Source: Gordonia lacunae
Lineage (GTDB): Bacteria > Actinomycetota > Actinomycetes > Mycobacteriales > Mycobacteriaceae
Direction: 5' to 3'
Assembly: GCF_002149015.1 (NCBI RefSeq)
Contig: NZ_NGFO01000027.1
Coordinates: 3,817-67,816, forward strand
DNA length: 64,000 bases
In this document: positions 36,438-45,968 of the stretch, piece by piece
How positions within the stretch are numbered: position 1 is the stretch's first letter
Layout: every line of letters begins with the position of its first letter
Translations under genes and position numbers: made by a program
Notes under the pieces: generated by a model
Database searches by the model: none
What the model saw: only the letters and a program-made list of their open reading frames with translations
What the model was told of the DNA's origin: nothing

Positions 36438-37546
36438 GCCCGCGGGTCGTCGATCTCGTTCGGCAGCGGCATCGTGTCCGGCGAGGTCCACACGGTGTTG
36501 AACCGTTCCATGCCGGCGGCCTCGACCACCGCGTCGACGAAGGCCTTTCCGCGGATGTACTGCGCGAGCTTGGCATCCATCCCGATGAGAGCCCGGATGA
36601 GGCGCTGCACCGGATTCTGCGGTGCGGTGCGTCGTTTGTCGAAGGCGGTGCGGATGCGCGCCACCGACGGCACGTGCGCCGGACCCACCGCATCCATGAC
36701 GTGGTCGGCGTGCCCCTCCAGCAGTGTGCCGAGAACCATCATGCGCTGGAAGGCGGCGTGCTGCTCAGGACTCTGCAGCAATTGCATCGCGCCGATCACG
36801 CCCTTCTCGCGCGGACCGTCGGAACCCTTGAGCGCCTTGGTCATCCGCGTGACGATCTCGGTGGTCGACTCGCCGGCGTCGGAGGTGAGCACCGCGACAT
36901 TGTCCTGCATGTAGTCGCGCAGCCACGGGTTGGCCGAGAACTGCACGCGGTGGGTGACCTCGTGGAGACACACCCACAGCCGGAAGTCCGACGGGATCAC
37001 CTTGAGTTGGCGTTCGACGTTGATGATGTTCGGCGTCACCACCATCAGCACACCGGGCTCGCCGGTCTCCGGATCGGGCGTGAACGGATCGTACTGACCG
37101 AGGATCGCGGTGGAGAGGAACGCGAGCAGACCACCGGCCTGCAGTCCGCCGAATCGTGCCCCGAGCCCGGGGGAGCCCGCGTCGGCGGATTCCTCGTCGG
37201 AACCCAGCATCGATCGCATCGACAGGGAGGCGGCGTCGATCCAGCCGGCCCGGTCGAGGACTCGGGTGGTCGGCACGCGCAGGCCGTCGGCCAGACCCGT
37301 GACCTCCCGGACCGGGGCCTCGGCGCGCGTGGCGGCGTCGGCCAGTTCGGCCCGGGCCGCCTCGTAGGTGTACGCGGTCGTCTTCGGGCCCGGCCGGGCG
37401 AGTCGCCTCGCCGTGGACGCGGCGAGCGACCAGTCGATCTGCGAGCCGATACCCGGTCGGCGTTCCCGGTCGACGGCATCCTCGGCGCCCGCTTCTCCGG
37501 TCGTCCCTGCCGTTGCCTCCGGCCCGGCGATTCCTGACGTGGTCAT
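36416..37546 (-). CDS. DUF2342 zinc-dependent metalloprotease-like protein (Rv3626c-like)
   Basis: This 376-residue protein belongs to the actinobacterial DUF2342 family, sometimes annotated as F420-biosynthesis-associated or putative hydrolase. The zincin motif is [11 protein letters not shown] (HExxH) at about 200, with a possible third ligand region [14 protein letters not shown] downstream. An N-terminal acidic/Gly-rich segment of about 40 residues precedes a long helical domain. No signal peptide is seen, so it should be cytoplasmic. ATG 37546 overlaps the dacB stop (ATGA 37543-37546), and the gene overlaps tilS by 22 bp. Peptidase activity is inferred from the motif only. Confidence 0.85.
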   Translation of the reverse strand: MTTSGIAGPEATAGTTGEAGAEDAVDRERRPGIGSQIDWSLAASTARRLARPGPKTTAYTYEAARAELADAATRAEAPVREVTGLADGLRVPTTRVLDRAGWIDAASLSMRSMLGSDEESADAGSPGLGARFGGLQAGGLLAFLSTAILGQYDPFTPDPETGEPGVLMVVTPNIINVERQLKVIPSDFRLWVCLHEVTHRVQFSANPWLRDYMQDNVAVLTSDAGESTTEIVTRMTKALKGSDGPREKGVIGAMQLLQSPEQHAAFQRMMVLGTLLEGHADHVMDAVGPAHVPSVARIRTAFDKRRTAPQNPVQRLIRALIGMDAKLAQYIRGKAFVDAVVEAAGMERFNTVWTSPDTMPLPNEIDDPRAWIQRVL

Positions 37547-39021
37547 CGGCACCCGCACTCTCTCAGTTGACCCACCACCGCATCGAGGGCGGGTCGCGCG
37601 TCCGCCGGCGAGGTGCCGCCGGACATCAGGGCGAACGACAGCACGCGGCCGTCGACTGTCTGCACTATGCCCGTCAACGAACTGACCCCGGTCAGTGTTC
37701 CGGTCTTCGCCCGCGCCCACCCCGCGCCCGGGTTGTCGGCGGCGTCGAACCGGTCGGCGAGCGTGCCGGTGCCACCGGCGATCGGCAGACCGTCGAGCAT
37801 CGGGCGCAGGGCCGGCTTGCCGGGCCCGCTCGCGGCGGTCATCACCGCGTCGAGCAGTTCCGGCGTGGTCCGGTTCGCGTACGAGATCCCCGACGCGTCG
37901 TGCAGCGTCGTACCGGCCCACTGGTCCGGGAACTCCGCCGACAGCACCTGCTCGACCGCCTCGACCCCACCCGCGTGGGTCGGCTGCCCGCCGCGGTGGA
38001 CCGAGAGTTCGACGGCGAGCGATTCGGCGAGCACGTTGTCGCTGTAGCGCAGCATGTCGTTGACCCGGGTGACCAGCGGGGCCGACTGGACCTTCGCGAT
38101 CACGCGCTCGTCTCCGGACCCGCTCGGGGCGGTACCGCTCGCCTCGGTGACGGGTCCCTCGACGCCGAGCGCGGCGGCCAGCGCCTCGCCGGCCATGATT
38201 CCCGGGGTCGCGGTGCGCGGCGAGTACTCGTCGAGCGGTTCCAGCCGGGCGCCGTCGACCATCAGCGATTCGATCGGCGCGATGTCGCCGCCCTGGATGT
38301 CCCGCCGATCCCAGGTGGTGTCCATCGTCGGCCCCGAGAACGCGCTGAGGTCGACGGCCACCGACGTCACCGGGATCTCGGTCTCCTCGATCTGGCGCGC
38401 GAGGTCGGCGATGCGTCCCGGGTCGGTGTAGAAGGTGTCGGTTCCGGCGGGCTGGGCGGACAGGGTGGGATCGCCCGCACCCCGGAGGATGATCTGCCCG
38501 TTGCTGCCGGCCACCACCGTCGTCGTCAGTCGCTGATCGTGCGGCACGGCCTGGAGGACCGCGGCCGCGGTCAGGATCTTGGCGTTCGACGCGGGAATCC
38601 GCGGACGCTCGGGGTTGCTGGTCCACAGGACCGCGCCGGTGAGCGAGTCGCTGATCATGCCGGTGAGTTCGCCGAGCGCGGGGTTGCGCAGGGCCGGGGC
38701 GATCGCCCGCGACACCCCCGACGGGGTCGGCTCGGGCGCGGAGGCGACCACCGGGTCGATCCGCGGGTCGACGGCGACCGCGGCGGGTTGCGGCGGCACC
38801 CCCGGCGGGAGTTCCGGCTCCCGGTCGATGCGGAGCGCGATCACGACCGAGGCCGTCGCGACGAGGGCCAGGATCACCACCGCGGTGATCGTCCACCACA
38901 GGAGTCTCCGGCCGCGGCGACCGCCGTTTCGGGTGGATGCGCCCACAAAGCCTCCGGGTCTCTCGCGGTTCACGGTCGATGGAACGGGCCCGGATGCACG
39001 CCCAACGAGGGGTACGAACAT
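37543..39021 (-). CDS. dacB: D-alanyl-D-alanine carboxypeptidase/endopeptidase (PBP4 family)
   Basis: This protein of about 492 residues is a penicillin-binding protein of class C that trims or cleaves peptidoglycan cross-links outside the membrane. An N-terminal signal anchor ([20 protein letters not shown]) follows a basic region. The three active-site boxes are SxxK in [12 protein letters not shown] in YSDNVLAES, and KTG in [12 protein letters not shown]4-type insertion lies between the first two. The start is uncertain: ATG 39021 suits a GATACT -10 about 18 bases upstream, ATG 39084 would overlap the divergent ppa promoter, and GTG 38973 is also possible. It is divergent from ppa, as Rv3627c is from Rv3628. 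Confidence 0.9.
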   Translation of the reverse strand: MFVPLVGRASGPVPSTVNRERPGGFVGASTRNGGRRGRRLLWWTITAVVILALVATASVVIALRIDREPELPPGVPPQPAAVAVDPRIDPVVASAPEPTPSGVSRAIAPALRNPALGELTGMISDSLTGAVLWTSNPERPRIPASNAKILTAAAVLQAVPHDQRLTTTVVAGSNGQIILRGAGDPTLSAQPAGTDTFYTDPGRIADLARQIEETEIPVTSVAVDLSAFSGPTMDTTWDRRDIQGGDIAPIESLMVDGARLEPLDEYSPRTATPGIMAGEALAAALGVEGPVTEASGTAPSGSGDERVIAKVQSAPLVTRVNDMLRYSDNVLAESLAVELSVHRGGQPTHAGGVEAVEQVLSAEFPDQWAGTTLHDASGISYANRTTPELLDAVMTAASGPGKPALRPMLDGLPIAGGTGTLADRFDAADNPGAGWARAKTGTLTGVSSLTGIVQTVDGRVLSFALMSGGTSPADARPALDAVVGQLRECGCR

Positions 39022-39111
39022 CGAGGTCGCCGGACCAACAGTATCGTTGGGGCAGCGTGCGGGCGTTTCGGCCCGACGCGGCATCCCCGATCAAGACTGC
39101 CAGGAGGAACT

Positions 39112-39624
39112 GTGGAATTCGATGTGACCATCGAGATCCCCAAAGGTGGCCGCAACAAGTACGAGGTCGACCACGAGACGGGCAAGGTCTACCTCGACCG
39201 CTACCTGTACACCTCGATGGGCTACCCGGCCGACTACGGCTACATCGACGGCACCCTCGGTGAGGACGGCGACCCGCTCGACGCGCTGGTCCTGCTCCCC
39301 GAGTCGGTGTTCCCCGGCATCATCGTGCGCGCACGGGTCGTCGGCATGTACACGATGACCGACGAGGCCGGCGGTGACGACAAGCTCTTGTGCGTCCCGG
39401 CCAAGGATGTGCGCTGGGACCACATCAAGGACATCTCCGACGTGTCCGAGTACGAGCTTGGCCCCATCGCCCACTTCTTCGAGCACTACAAGGACCTCGA
39501 GCCCGGCAAGGAGGTCCAGCCGGGCGGGTGGGTCGGACGCGACCAGGCCGAGAAGGTCGCCCAGGAAGCGATCGACCGCCTCGCCTCGCATCCCGACGCG
39601 GCCAACGAGCCCTCGCGCGGCTGA
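39112..39624 (+). CDS. ppa: inorganic pyrophosphatase, family I
   Basis: This 170-residue soluble pyrophosphatase hydrolyses PPi from biosynthetic reactions. Active-site elements are [28 protein letters not shown], the catalytic [13 protein letters not shown] at about 56-68 and [16 protein letters not shown]. The GTG start has a perfect AGGAGG five bases upstream (GGAGGAACTGTG). It ends before a strong bidirectional terminator. It marks the end of the conserved Rv3598c-Rv3628 block. Confidence 0.96.
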   Translation: MEFDVTIEIPKGGRNKYEVDHETGKVYLDRYLYTSMGYPADYGYIDGTLGEDGDPLDALVLLPESVFPGIIVRARVVGMYTMTDEAGGDDKLLCVPAKDVRWDHIKDISDVSEYELGPIAHFFEHYKDLEPGKEVQPGGWVGRDQAEKVAQEAIDRLASHPDAANEPSRG

Positions 39625-39649
39625 CGCAGACGCCGGACCACCGCGACGA

Positions 39650-39701
39650 ACGACGGCACCCGGGCCGGATCTTCGAGGAGATCCTGCCCGGGTGCCGTCG
39701 T
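39650..39701. terminator. strong bidirectional terminator between ppa and the accessory locus
   Basis: ACGACGGCACCCGGGC (39650-39665) and GCCCGGGTGCCGTCGT (39686-39701) are perfect 16-bp inverted repeats. The 20-base loop itself contains GGATCT/AGATCC and would extend the stem. It lies 25 bp after the ppa stop and 28 bp after the aldehyde dehydrogenase stop, so it should terminate both convergent transcripts. Confidence 0.9.
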
Positions 39702-39729
39702 CTCCGGCGCCGTGCGACGCCGGCCGGCG

Positions 39730-41238
39730 TCAGCCGATGTGCGGGAAAGCCCTGCTCCGCTTGCCTTCCCGGATCAGGATCGTCTTCACCTCGGTGAACT
39801 CCTCGAACCCGGCGTTGCCCATCTCGCGTCCGTAGCCGGACTGCTTCATCCCGCCGGCCGGTAGCTGCGGGCCGCCGTCGATCGTGGTGTTCACCCAGAC
39901 CCGGCCGCTCCGCAGTTTCTTGGCCACCGAGAGCGCGCGGTCGATGTTCTTGGTCCACAGCGACCCCGACAGTCCGTACTCGGTCGCGTTCGCGAGCGCC
40001 ACCGCCTCCTCGGCGTCGGTGAACCGGGTGACCGTCAGCACCGGACCGAAGATCTCCTGGTGGAACTCCGGCGAGGCCTCGGTGACGTCGAGCACGATTG
40101 TGGGTTCCACGAAGTGCCCGGACGAGGTCTCCACCCCGCGCGGCACCCCGCCACCGACCGCGATCCGCCCGCCGTGGGACTCCGCGGAGGCAATGTGGGC
40201 CCGGACCTTCTCGAGATGACCGCCGTGGATCATCGGGCCTACGTCGGTGGAGCCGTCGAGCGGATCACCCACCCGAATCTGCTGCGCTGCCGCGACCAGA
40301 CGTTCGACGAAGTCGTCCGCGATCGAATCCTGCACCAGCAGGCGTGATCCCGCGACGCAACATTCGCCGTTGTTGAAGAACGCCCCGAACAGCACCCCGT
40401 CGAGGGCGTCGTCGAGATCGGCGTCGTCGAAGACGATGTTGGCGGCCTTGCCCCCGAGTTCCATCGACAACCGCTTGGCCGTTCCCGCCGACGCCGCGGT
40501 GATGGCGTGCCCGGTCGCGGTGCTGCCGGTGAACGACAGGAGATCGACGTCGGGACTCTCGGCGAGCACCGCCCCCACGTCAGCACCATATCCGGTGACG
40601 ACGTTCACGACACCGGCGGGCACGCCCGCCTCCGCGAGGATGCCCGCGAGTTCGAGCGCGGTGCCCGAGGTGAACTCGGAGGGTTTGACGACGGCGGTGC
40701 ATCCCGCGGCAAGGGCGAACGGCAACTTCTGGGCCAGCAGGAGCAGTGGGAAGTTCCACGGCAGGATCATGGCGGCCACCCCGGCGGGTTCGCGGACCAC
40801 GAGCGCAGTGGCGCCCTCGCCGAGTCCCGTGTGCGCCTCACCGTGGGCAGCCATCGCCAGCCCCGCCGCGTACTCGAAGAGTTCGGCACTCCCGGCGACG
40901 TCGGACTCGGCGTAGCGCAACGGTTTTCCGGTCTCCTCTGCCTCGATGAGCGCAAGGCGTTCGGCGTTCGCCCGCATCAGGTCGGCCACCCGGAGCAGGG
41001 TGCGGGCCCGGTCCATCGACGACGTGGCGGGCCACGGCCCGTCGTCGAAGGCACGTCGTGCCGCGGCGATGGCGCGCAGGGCGTCGGTGCGGTCGCCCGC
41101 GGCATAGACGGCGAGTTCGCGCCCGTCCACCGGGCTGTTCCGGGCGATCGAGGATCGGTCGTCGGCGGCGTCGAAGGCCCCGTCGACGAAGATCCCGTAC
41201 CGGCGGATGGTCGTCGCGGGGGCGGTGGTCAATGGCAT
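39730..41238 (-). CDS. NAD(P)-dependent aldehyde dehydrogenase
   Basis: This 502-residue aldehyde dehydrogenase is close to the betaine/gamma-aminobutyraldehyde class by appearance. Hallmarks are ILPWNFPLLL (cofactor), FTGSTATG, the general base in MELGGKAAN, and the nucleophile in NNGECCVAGSRL. The C-terminal MKQSGYGREMG is standard. It is the last gene of a minus-strand operon after an alcohol dehydrogenase (46-bp gap) and a sugar-type ABC importer. The pair would oxidise a primary alcohol to a carboxylate, which the CoA transferases of the locus could then activate. The substrate is unknown. Confidence 0.9.
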   Translation of the reverse strand: MPLTTAPATTIRRYGIFVDGAFDAADDRSSIARNSPVDGRELAVYAAGDRTDALRAIAAARRAFDDGPWPATSSMDRARTLLRVADLMRANAERLALIEAEETGKPLRYAESDVAGSAELFEYAAGLAMAAHGEAHTGLGEGATALVVREPAGVAAMILPWNFPLLLLAQKLPFALAAGCTAVVKPSEFTSGTALELAGILAEAGVPAGVVNVVTGYGADVGAVLAESPDVDLLSFTGSTATGHAITAASAGTAKRLSMELGGKAANIVFDDADLDDALDGVLFGAFFNNGECCVAGSRLLVQDSIADDFVERLVAAAQQIRVGDPLDGSTDVGPMIHGGHLEKVRAHIASAESHGGRIAVGGGVPRGVETSSGHFVEPTIVLDVTEASPEFHQEIFGPVLTVTRFTDAEEAVALANATEYGLSGSLWTKNIDRALSVAKKLRSGRVWVNTTIDGGPQLPAGGMKQSGYGREMGNAGFEEFTEVKTILIREGKRSRAFPHIG

Positions 41239-41284
41239 GTGGAACTCCTGGTCGAGATGGTCGAGAACAACGCGGCGAGACGGG

Positions 41285-42403
41285 TCAGTGCTCGTGGATC
41301 AGCACGCCGCGCAGGTTCTTGCCCGCATGCATGTCGACGTAGGCCTCGTTGATCTGGTCGATCGTGTACCGCGCGGTGATCAGTTCGTCGAGCTTGAGCA
41401 GGCCCGCCTTGTAGTAGTCCAGCAGCGCCGGGATGTCGCTGGTCGGGTTGCAGTTGCCGAAGAGGACACCGCGGATCGTCTTGGCGTAGGTGACGATCTC
41501 GAGCGGACTGATGGGGATGCCGGGCTCGTTCTGGCCGATGGAGACGAGGGCGACCCGACCTTCTTTGCGGACCGCCGAGAAGGCCTCTGCGATCAGCGCG
41601 CCGTCGACGACGCCGACCGTGATGACGGCCGAGTCGGCGCCCTGCCCGTTGGTGACCGACTCGACGAACGGCATCGCCTCGGCGATCGACGCGAAGGCAT
41701 GTGTCGCACCGAGTTTCATGGCCTGCTCGCGCTTGAAATCGACCGGGTCGACGGCGACGACGTAGGCGGCACCCGCATGGTGTGCACCCTGGACCGCGTT
41801 CATGCCGACCCCGCCGGCCCCGACGATCATCGCGGTCTCGCGGGGCCGGACGTGCGCGGCGTTGACGGCCGCGCCCCATCCGGTGGCGACCCCGCACGAG
41901 ACGAGGCAGGCGATGTCGAAGGGCAGGTCGTCGTCGATCTTGACCGCCTGCGACTCGTCGGTGACGAGGTGGTCGGCGAACGTGCCCAGTCGCTGCATCG
42001 CGCCGATCGGCTGCCCCGATGCGCGGCTGAAGCGCGGGTTGCCCTCCAGACCGAACCCGTTCTCCATTCCGGCGCCGGTGTCGCAGATGTACTGCATGCC
42101 CTGCGAGCACCAGCGGCACCGGCCGCAGGCGGGTAGGTAGGCCGTCGCGACGTGGTCACCGACCGCGAGGCGTCGCACGCCCGGGCCGACGGCGTCGACG
42201 ATGCCTGCTCCCTCGTGCCCACCGACCATCGGCAGCGCGTTCGGGATGTCGCCGGTGACGAGATGGTCGTCGGAATGGCAGAGTCCGGATGCCATGACCT
42301 TGATGCGGACCTCGCCCGGACCGGGCTCGGCGAGGTCGAGGTCCTCGACCTTCCACTTTCCGCCGATGGCGTCGATGACGGCTCCGCGCACTGTTCGAGA
42401 CAT
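41285..42403 (-). CDS. zinc-dependent alcohol dehydrogenase (NDMA-dependent type)
   Basis: This 372-residue medium-chain alcohol dehydrogenase has catalytic zinc ligands in SGLCHSDDH and GGHEGAG, a structural zinc site in CGRCRWCSQGMQYIC, and the nucleotide fold AMIVGAGGVGMNAVQGA. The length and YICDTGAG region resemble actinobacterial NDMA-dependent enzymes with tightly bound nicotinamide cofactor. CTGGAGGT lies seven bases before the ATG. It is located between the ABC permease gene (22 bp upstream) and the aldehyde dehydrogenase gene, pointing to oxidation of an imported polyol or hydroxylated compound. Confidence 0.9.
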   Translation of the reverse strand: MSRTVRGAVIDAIGGKWKVEDLDLAEPGPGEVRIKVMASGLCHSDDHLVTGDIPNALPMVGGHEGAGIVDAVGPGVRRLAVGDHVATAYLPACGRCRWCSQGMQYICDTGAGMENGFGLEGNPRFSRASGQPIGAMQRLGTFADHLVTDESQAVKIDDDLPFDIACLVSCGVATGWGAAVNAAHVRPRETAMIVGAGGVGMNAVQGAHHAGAAYVVAVDPVDFKREQAMKLGATHAFASIAEAMPFVESVTNGQGADSAVITVGVVDGALIAEAFSAVRKEGRVALVSIGQNEPGIPISPLEIVTYAKTIRGVLFGNCNPTSDIPALLDYYKAGLLKLDELITARYTIDQINEAYVDMHAGKNLRGVLIHEH

Positions 42404-42425
42404 GGTGTGTACCTCCAGGGATGGT

Positions 42426-43427
42426 CTATTTGATGATGGCGAGTTTGCTGCGGTCGAGGGTGAGAACGACGATCGCGATGACCACCGCGCCATACACGAT
42501 CTGCTGATAGTTGGGGTCGACGCCGGCGACCGATCCGCCCACACGGAGGACGGTCACGATGAGGGCGCCGACGATCACCTTCCACGCGCTGCCGATACCG
42601 CCGGTGATCGCGCACCCGCCGACGAGGACGGCGGCGATGGCGGGCAGCAGCAGGGCGTCGGCGAGTTGTGGTGCGGCACTCTGCTGCTGCGACGACAGCA
42701 CGATGGCCGCGAGACCCGCGAACAGACCGGACAGCGCGAACGCGACGACACGGACCGCCCGGGTGCGGATTCCGGCCATGAGGGCCGCCCGCTCACCGAG
42801 TCCGACGAGGTGGAAGATGTTGCCGCGCGGGTGGTAATGCATGAACGCCCAGATCGCGACGACGACGAGCAGACCGAGCCATACGGCGAGGGGCATGCTG
42901 AGGAACGTGACCGAGCTGAGCCAGAAGATCGCGCCGTAGTTGGCGTCGATGTAGATCGTGGTCGACCCCGACAGTGCGAGCGCGATCGCCCCCCAGAAGC
43001 CGAGTGCGCCCAGGGACACGACGAAGGACGGCACCTGTCCGATGGTGGTGAGCAGTCCGGTCAGGGCGCCGATGGCGGCTGTCGCGGCGGCGGTGATCAG
43101 GATCGCCAGCGGTCCGGTCGCCCCGATCGTCTGCGCGAGGATCACCGTCCCCAGTGAACAGACCGCGGCGACCGACAGGTCGATGCCGCCGGTGAGGATG
43201 ACGAACATCTGGCCGAGTCCGAGCAGCAGGATCGGCAGGGCCTGAGCGGTCACCACCGCGAGGGCGGTCGTCGAGAAGAAGTTGGGTTCGGCGATCGTGA
43301 CGAGGCCCAGCAGGACCAGCAGCAGGGCCGGCGGTCCGGCCGTGCGCATCGTCGCCGCGGACGGAAGGCCCGTGGGCACCGCGAGGCTGCGCGACGGCAG
43401 CGGTGAGGTCATCGTTGTCTCGGCCAT
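42426..43427 (-). CDS. sugar ABC transporter permease (RbsC-like), second subunit
   Basis: This 333-residue inner-membrane permease is of the ribose/galactose (CUT2) family. It has about ten hydrophobic segments, the GGIDLSVAAVCSLG sequence typical of RbsC, and a GGCAITGGIGSAWKVIVGAL stretch near the C-terminus that contacts the ATPase. With the other permease at 44925 it should form a heterodimeric channel. The start lies one base after the ATPase stop. The specificity of CUT2 importers is broad (pentoses, hexoses, inositol, erythritol, autoinducer-2), so the substrate is not defined. Confidence 0.9.
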   Translation of the reverse strand: MAETTMTSPLPSRSLAVPTGLPSAATMRTAGPPALLLVLLGLVTIAEPNFFSTTALAVVTAQALPILLLGLGQMFVILTGGIDLSVAAVCSLGTVILAQTIGATGPLAILITAAATAAIGALTGLLTTIGQVPSFVVSLGALGFWGAIALALSGSTTIYIDANYGAIFWLSSVTFLSMPLAVWLGLLVVVAIWAFMHYHPRGNIFHLVGLGERAALMAGIRTRAVRVVAFALSGLFAGLAAIVLSSQQQSAAPQLADALLLPAIAAVLVGGCAITGGIGSAWKVIVGALIVTVLRVGGSVAGVDPNYQQIVYGAVVIAIVVLTLDRSKLAIIK

Positions 43428-43428
43428 G

Positions 43429-44928
43429 TCACATCATCTTCTCGAGTAGCTCGATCTTGGTCGGGGGTTCGGTGGCGACGGAGTCGTATGCGGCGGTCAC
43501 CCGGCCGTCGCGGAGGACCACGATGCGGTGTCCGAGGCCGATGGCCTCATCCAGGGTGTCGGCGAGCACGAGGACACCGACGCCACGCGCGGACAGGTCG
43601 CGGATCAGCCGGTAGACGTCCTCCTTCGCACCGATGTCGAGTCCACGGGTCGGGTGGTCGAGGATCAGCACCGACAGTCCGTCATCGCGAATCCATTTGG
43701 CCAGCACGGCTTTCTGCTGGTTGCCACCGGACAGCCGGGCGATGTCGAGGTCGGGGTCGTCGGGCCGGATGTGCAGCGCCTCGATCCACTCGCGGGCTTC
43801 GTGCCGGGCGGCTGCGGCCCGACCCCGGCGTCCGCGGGCGGGATGGCTCAGGCAGATGTTGTCGGCCACCGTGGCGCCGGCGACCATTCCCTCGGACCGC
43901 CGCTCGGCAGGCAGGTACGCCACCCCGGCGGCGACTGCACGTCGCGGCGATGCCGGGAGACCGGAACCGCCGATCGACACCGTGCCGCGTGCCGGTTGCG
44001 CGCCGAAGATCGCGCGGGCGAACTCCTCACGCCCCGACGAGGCGACGCCGACCATGCACACGACCTCGCCGGGCCGGACGGCGAGCGAGACGTCGTGCAC
44101 GCTTCCGGCCACCGACACGTTGCGGGCGTCGAGGACCGGGGCGACGTCGGCGACGGGCTCACGCCGCCCGGTGCAGTAGATCTCGTCGGCGGCCTCCTTG
44201 CCGATCATCATCGCGTAGAGCTCGCGCTCGTCGACGTCGTCCGTCGGCCGTTCGCCGACGATCTTGCCGTCTCGCAGCACGAAGACCCGATCGGAGAACC
44301 GCAGCACCTCGTCCAGCCGATGCGACACGAAGATCACCGAGCCGATCTCACGCAACGCCATCACGCGACGGTGCAGGATCTCGATGTCGGCCGGCTGCAG
44401 CACCGACGTCGGTTCGTCGAGGACGAGAAGGGGTGCGTGTCCCGACGAACGATCGCTCACCGCGCGGGCGACCTCGATCATCTGCCGCTCGGCGAATCCC
44501 ACGTCCTCGGTCGGGGTGTCGGGATCCACCGTCGAGTCGACCAGGTCGAGCATGGCCTGCGCGGCCCGGCGGCGGGCGCCCCGGCGGATCAGTCCAAATC
44601 GGGTGAACTCCGATTCCGAACCGAGGGTGAGGTTCTCGGCGACGGACAGGTTCGGTAGGAGTGACTGTTCCTGGTGCACGACGCCCACGCCGTGCCGGGC
44701 GGCATCGGCCGGGTCGGCGAAGACGAGCTCGGCACCGTCGACCCGCATCACGCCGCCGTCCGGTCGATGCACCCCGGCGAGGATCTTCAGCAGAGTGGAC
44801 TTGCCGGCGCCGTTCTCTCCGATGAGGCCGATCACCTCGTGTTTGCGCACGGTCAGCGATACGTCGTCGAGGACCACATTGGGTCCGTAGCGCTTGGTGA
44901 TTCCGTCGAGCTCGAGCAACGGTGTCAT
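43429..44928 (-). CDS. sugar ABC transporter ATP-binding protein (RbsA-like, two ATPase domains)
   Basis: This 499-residue protein is a duplicated nucleotide-binding protein of the CUT2 family. The first domain has Walker A GENGAGKST at about residue 37 and Walker B LLVLDEPTSVLQP. The second domain has degenerate Walker A (CMVGVASSGREEFAR), a signature LSGGNQQKAVLAK and Walker B LSVLILDHPTRGLDIG, where His replaces the usual Glu. Degeneracy of the second site is normal in RbsA/MglA. It overlaps the upstream permease gene by four bases. It energises import of the ligand captured by the lipoprotein at 45969. Confidence 0.93.
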   Translation of the reverse strand: MTPLLELDGITKRYGPNVVLDDVSLTVRKHEVIGLIGENGAGKSTLLKILAGVHRPDGGVMRVDGAELVFADPADAARHGVGVVHQEQSLLPNLSVAENLTLGSESEFTRFGLIRRGARRRAAQAMLDLVDSTVDPDTPTEDVGFAERQMIEVARAVSDRSSGHAPLLVLDEPTSVLQPADIEILHRRVMALREIGSVIFVSHRLDEVLRFSDRVFVLRDGKIVGERPTDDVDERELYAMMIGKEAADEIYCTGRREPVADVAPVLDARNVSVAGSVHDVSLAVRPGEVVCMVGVASSGREEFARAIFGAQPARGTVSIGGSGLPASPRRAVAAGVAYLPAERRSEGMVAGATVADNICLSHPARGRRGRAAAARHEAREWIEALHIRPDDPDLDIARLSGGNQQKAVLAKWIRDDGLSVLILDHPTRGLDIGAKEDVYRLIRDLSARGVGVLVLADTLDEAIGLGHRIVVLRDGRVTAAYDSVATEPPTKIELLEKMM

Positions 44929-45962
44929 TTCACGACTCTCAATCGGTTACGGGCGGGCCATCCGGTCGCGATCACCGCGGCGATGATGATCACGCCCTGA
45001 GCGCCCTGCTGGACATACGGACTCGCGCCCGAGAGCAGCAGTCCGTTGCCCAGGACGACGAGGAGCAGGATGCCGACCAGCGAGTGCAGTGGTCCGCCGC
45101 GGCCACCGCTGAGCAGCGTCCCACCGACCACGACGGCCGACAGGGTGAGGAACAGATTGCCCGAGCCGACCCCGACGTCGCCGACGCCGAGGCGGATCGT
45201 GGCGAGCACTCCGGCCAGTCCCGACATGAGCCCGGCGATGGTGAACAGCACGATCTTCGTCCTCGTGACGTTGATGCCGGTCACCTTGCTGACCCCTTCG
45301 TCGCCGCCGACCGCGTAGGTCTGGGTCCCGAGGGAGGTGCAACGGCACAGGAACCAGGTCAGCAGGAGCGCAGCGACGGCGAAGACGACGATGATCGGGA
45401 TGCCGAACCAGGCCCCCTGCGCCCACTCCCCCAATCCCGCGTCAGCCAATTGCGGTGTGCTGGTGCCGAACAGCACCGTCGCGACACCGAGGCCCACGAA
45501 CCAGGTACCGAGGGTGACGAGAAACGAGGGCACCTTCGCGACCGCGTGCAGGACACCGTTCGCGAGGCCGAAGAGCGCTCCCACCCCGAGGGCGATGATC
45601 ACCGCCATCAGGCCCAGGTCGTTTCCGTTCACGCTGTTCGCCGCCAGCAGCACGAAGGTCAGTCCGCTGGCCGCCATCACGCCCTCGATCGAGAGGTCGA
45701 CGCTGCCGATCAGGACGACGAGTGTCGCTCCCATCGCGAGGATCAACGGGATCGCGGCCTGTTGGATGACCGCGTTCAGGTTGCCGAGGGTGAAGAACGA
45801 GTCGGCGGTGAACGAGAAGACGACACACAATGCGACGAGCGCGACGAGCGGTCCCACCGAACGCCCCCAGCGGGACAGCAGTACCGACTTCTGGTCGTGC
45901 TCATCGGGGGCCGGCGGTCCGGCCTCCCCGGTATCCGGCGGCACCGAAGTTGACGTGGTCAT
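44925..45962 (-). CDS. sugar ABC transporter permease (RbsC-like), first subunit
   Basis: This 345-residue CUT2 permease has about 30 cytoplasmic N-terminal residues, then about ten membrane segments. GSVDLSIEGVMAASGL is the RbsC-family signature, and VVGGTLLSGGRGGPLHSLVGI is the ATPase-contact region. It lies six bases downstream of the binding-protein gene. It presumably pairs with the second permease at 42426. Confidence 0.9.
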   Translation of the reverse strand: MTTSTSVPPDTGEAGPPAPDEHDQKSVLLSRWGRSVGPLVALVALCVVFSFTADSFFTLGNLNAVIQQAAIPLILAMGATLVVLIGSVDLSIEGVMAASGLTFVLLAANSVNGNDLGLMAVIIALGVGALFGLANGVLHAVAKVPSFLVTLGTWFVGLGVATVLFGTSTPQLADAGLGEWAQGAWFGIPIIVVFAVAALLLTWFLCRCTSLGTQTYAVGGDEGVSKVTGINVTRTKIVLFTIAGLMSGLAGVLATIRLGVGDVGVGSGNLFLTLSAVVVGGTLLSGGRGGPLHSLVGILLLVVLGNGLLLSGASPYVQQGAQGVIIIAAVIATGWPARNRLRVVK

Positions 45963-45968
45963 GTCGGG

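Noticed and set aside
36416-39094. A single 892-codon minus-strand frame that could suggest a DacB-metalloprotease fusion
   Set aside because: The part above 37546 is a frame-shifted shadow of dacB. The ATGA overlap at 37543-37546 and recognisable proteins in the separate frames show two genes.
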